64,000 bases of DNA, taken from NCBI GenBank assembly GCA_023548195.1, contig JAJHZJ010000082.1, positions 1,394,001 through 1,458,000 on the forward strand, in the 5' to 3' direction. Positions 63,360-64,000 of this stretch are shown piece after piece. Made by a program: the position numbers and the translations under genes. A model generated the notes under the pieces. It saw only the letters and a program-made list of their open reading frames with translations, made no database searches and had not been told where the DNA came from. Origin of the DNA: Bettongia penicillata ogilbyi (Eukaryota; Chordata; Mammalia; Diprotodontia; Potoroidae). Within the stretch, counting starts at the first letter, position 1; every line of letters starts with the position of its first letter.

Positions 63360-64000
63360 TTATTGTTGAAGAAAGAGCAAGGGGACAATATTGTCATGTT
63401 TTCAGTAGACCTTCTCTGGTTCCTATAATCCAACTTGTATGTCCCAGGCAATGTAGAACAGAGCTGAATGTTAGCTTAACTTCCTAACTTGTTTATGCCA
63501 CATTGTTAACCCACATTATGAATATTTTGGGTACTATTTCATTATTCATCTCTCTCCCACATTTACAGGTTGGGAACCTTGTGTTCATGTGTAGGAGTCC
63601 AAGATTGTCTTAAAAAATCTCAAGAAATATCTTTTCCAAGGCCTAAGGCGTTTTGGGGAAGTGTGATTGTTTACTGCCAAGTAGAGAGTTTCAATAGAAT
63701 ATCTATAGCAAGTAGATATTGTGCTAAAGCCAACTGAAGTTTAGTTGGTGTTTCTCCAAGAAGCTTCTTTCAACAAGAAATTTCTGATCCATTTTGAATT
63801 TGCATTTTAAATGAAATGATAGAAAACAGACAGATTGAACTGAGTTGGAGAAGAATCGATTCAAACTTTTTACCCTCCAAATTTAAGCAAATTCTCTTAT
63901 ATTCAGAAAAGTTTGGTTTAAGTTTCATTCATCTTCAAAGAATCAACTCTTCAAGCATCTGCGCCAGCTGGTTGAGCTAGGAAAACAGTCTCAAAATTAT
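63360..64000. other. Unassigned DNA
   Basis: No repeat or exon recognised up to the window end. Confidence 0.35.

Noticed and set aside
1..64000. CRISPR arrays, operons, ribosome-binding sites, bacterial IS elements
   Set aside because: The DNA is vertebrate and repeat-rich; the regularly recurring words are dispersed SINE cores, not spaced direct repeats.
1..64000. Endogenous retrovirus or LTR elements
   Set aside because: I looked for paired LTRs, primer-binding sites and gag/pol/env-like frames and saw none that I could support.

Overview
This is mammalian, most likely marsupial, nuclear DNA: a gene-poor stretch (intergenic or deep intronic) built mainly of old interspersed repeats. The marsupial call rests on three things: many tRNA-derived CORE-SINEs of the WSINE1/Opo-1 style, SINEs with an RTE (Bov-B-like) tail of the Mar1 type, and LINE-1 3' ends of the form I know from marsupials, alongside abundant old L2, L3/CR1, MIR and THER copies. 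I cannot name the species. Repeat family names are assigned from memory of consensus sequences, not from a library search, and boundaries without target-site duplications (TSDs) are good to roughly 10-30 bases.

I found no intact protein-coding gene, rRNA or tRNA gene, CRISPR array or operon. The longest open frames belong to a LINE-1-type ORF1 (minus strand, 28096-29150, broken by a frameshift), fossil LINE reverse-transcriptase segments, or simple repeats.

Layout. 1-9 kb: unassigned DNA with L3, MIR/THER, hAT and L2 pieces. 9-13 kb: an L1 split by a SINE, then a run of L2 pieces. 13-19 kb: SINEs, L2 and L1 3' ends. 19.8-20.6 kb: two relics of a YBX-type cold-shock domain, 0.73 kb apart. 22-25 kb: RTE 3' end and SINEs. 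25.4-30.8 kb: one L3/CR1 LINE broken up by two L1s, a MIR and a SINE, with the second L1 itself split by a complete 2.7 kb half-L1 (HAL1-like) element. 31-37 kb: THER, MIR and RTE pieces, then a repeat-poor block (33.7-37.4 kb) that looks like the best candidate for conserved regulatory DNA. 39-43 kb: hAT split by a SINE, RTE endonuclease fossil, L1 on the minus strand, SINE with exact TSD, L2. 45-50 kb: L3 fragments, unassigned DNA, hAT, a 1 kb L3 copy and a SINE inside L2. 51-54 kb: a long L2 split by an RTE with an exact TSD. 55-62 kb: a split L3, a local duplication whose two copies differ by Mar1 insertions, and a compound purine microsatellite. 62-64 kb: triplet repeat, L2 ends, THER1 and unassigned DNA.

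No genes act together here. The content is a stratigraphy of insertions: CR1/L3, L2, MIR and hAT oldest; RTE and L1 later; the HAL1-like element and the SINEs with clear TSDs youngest.
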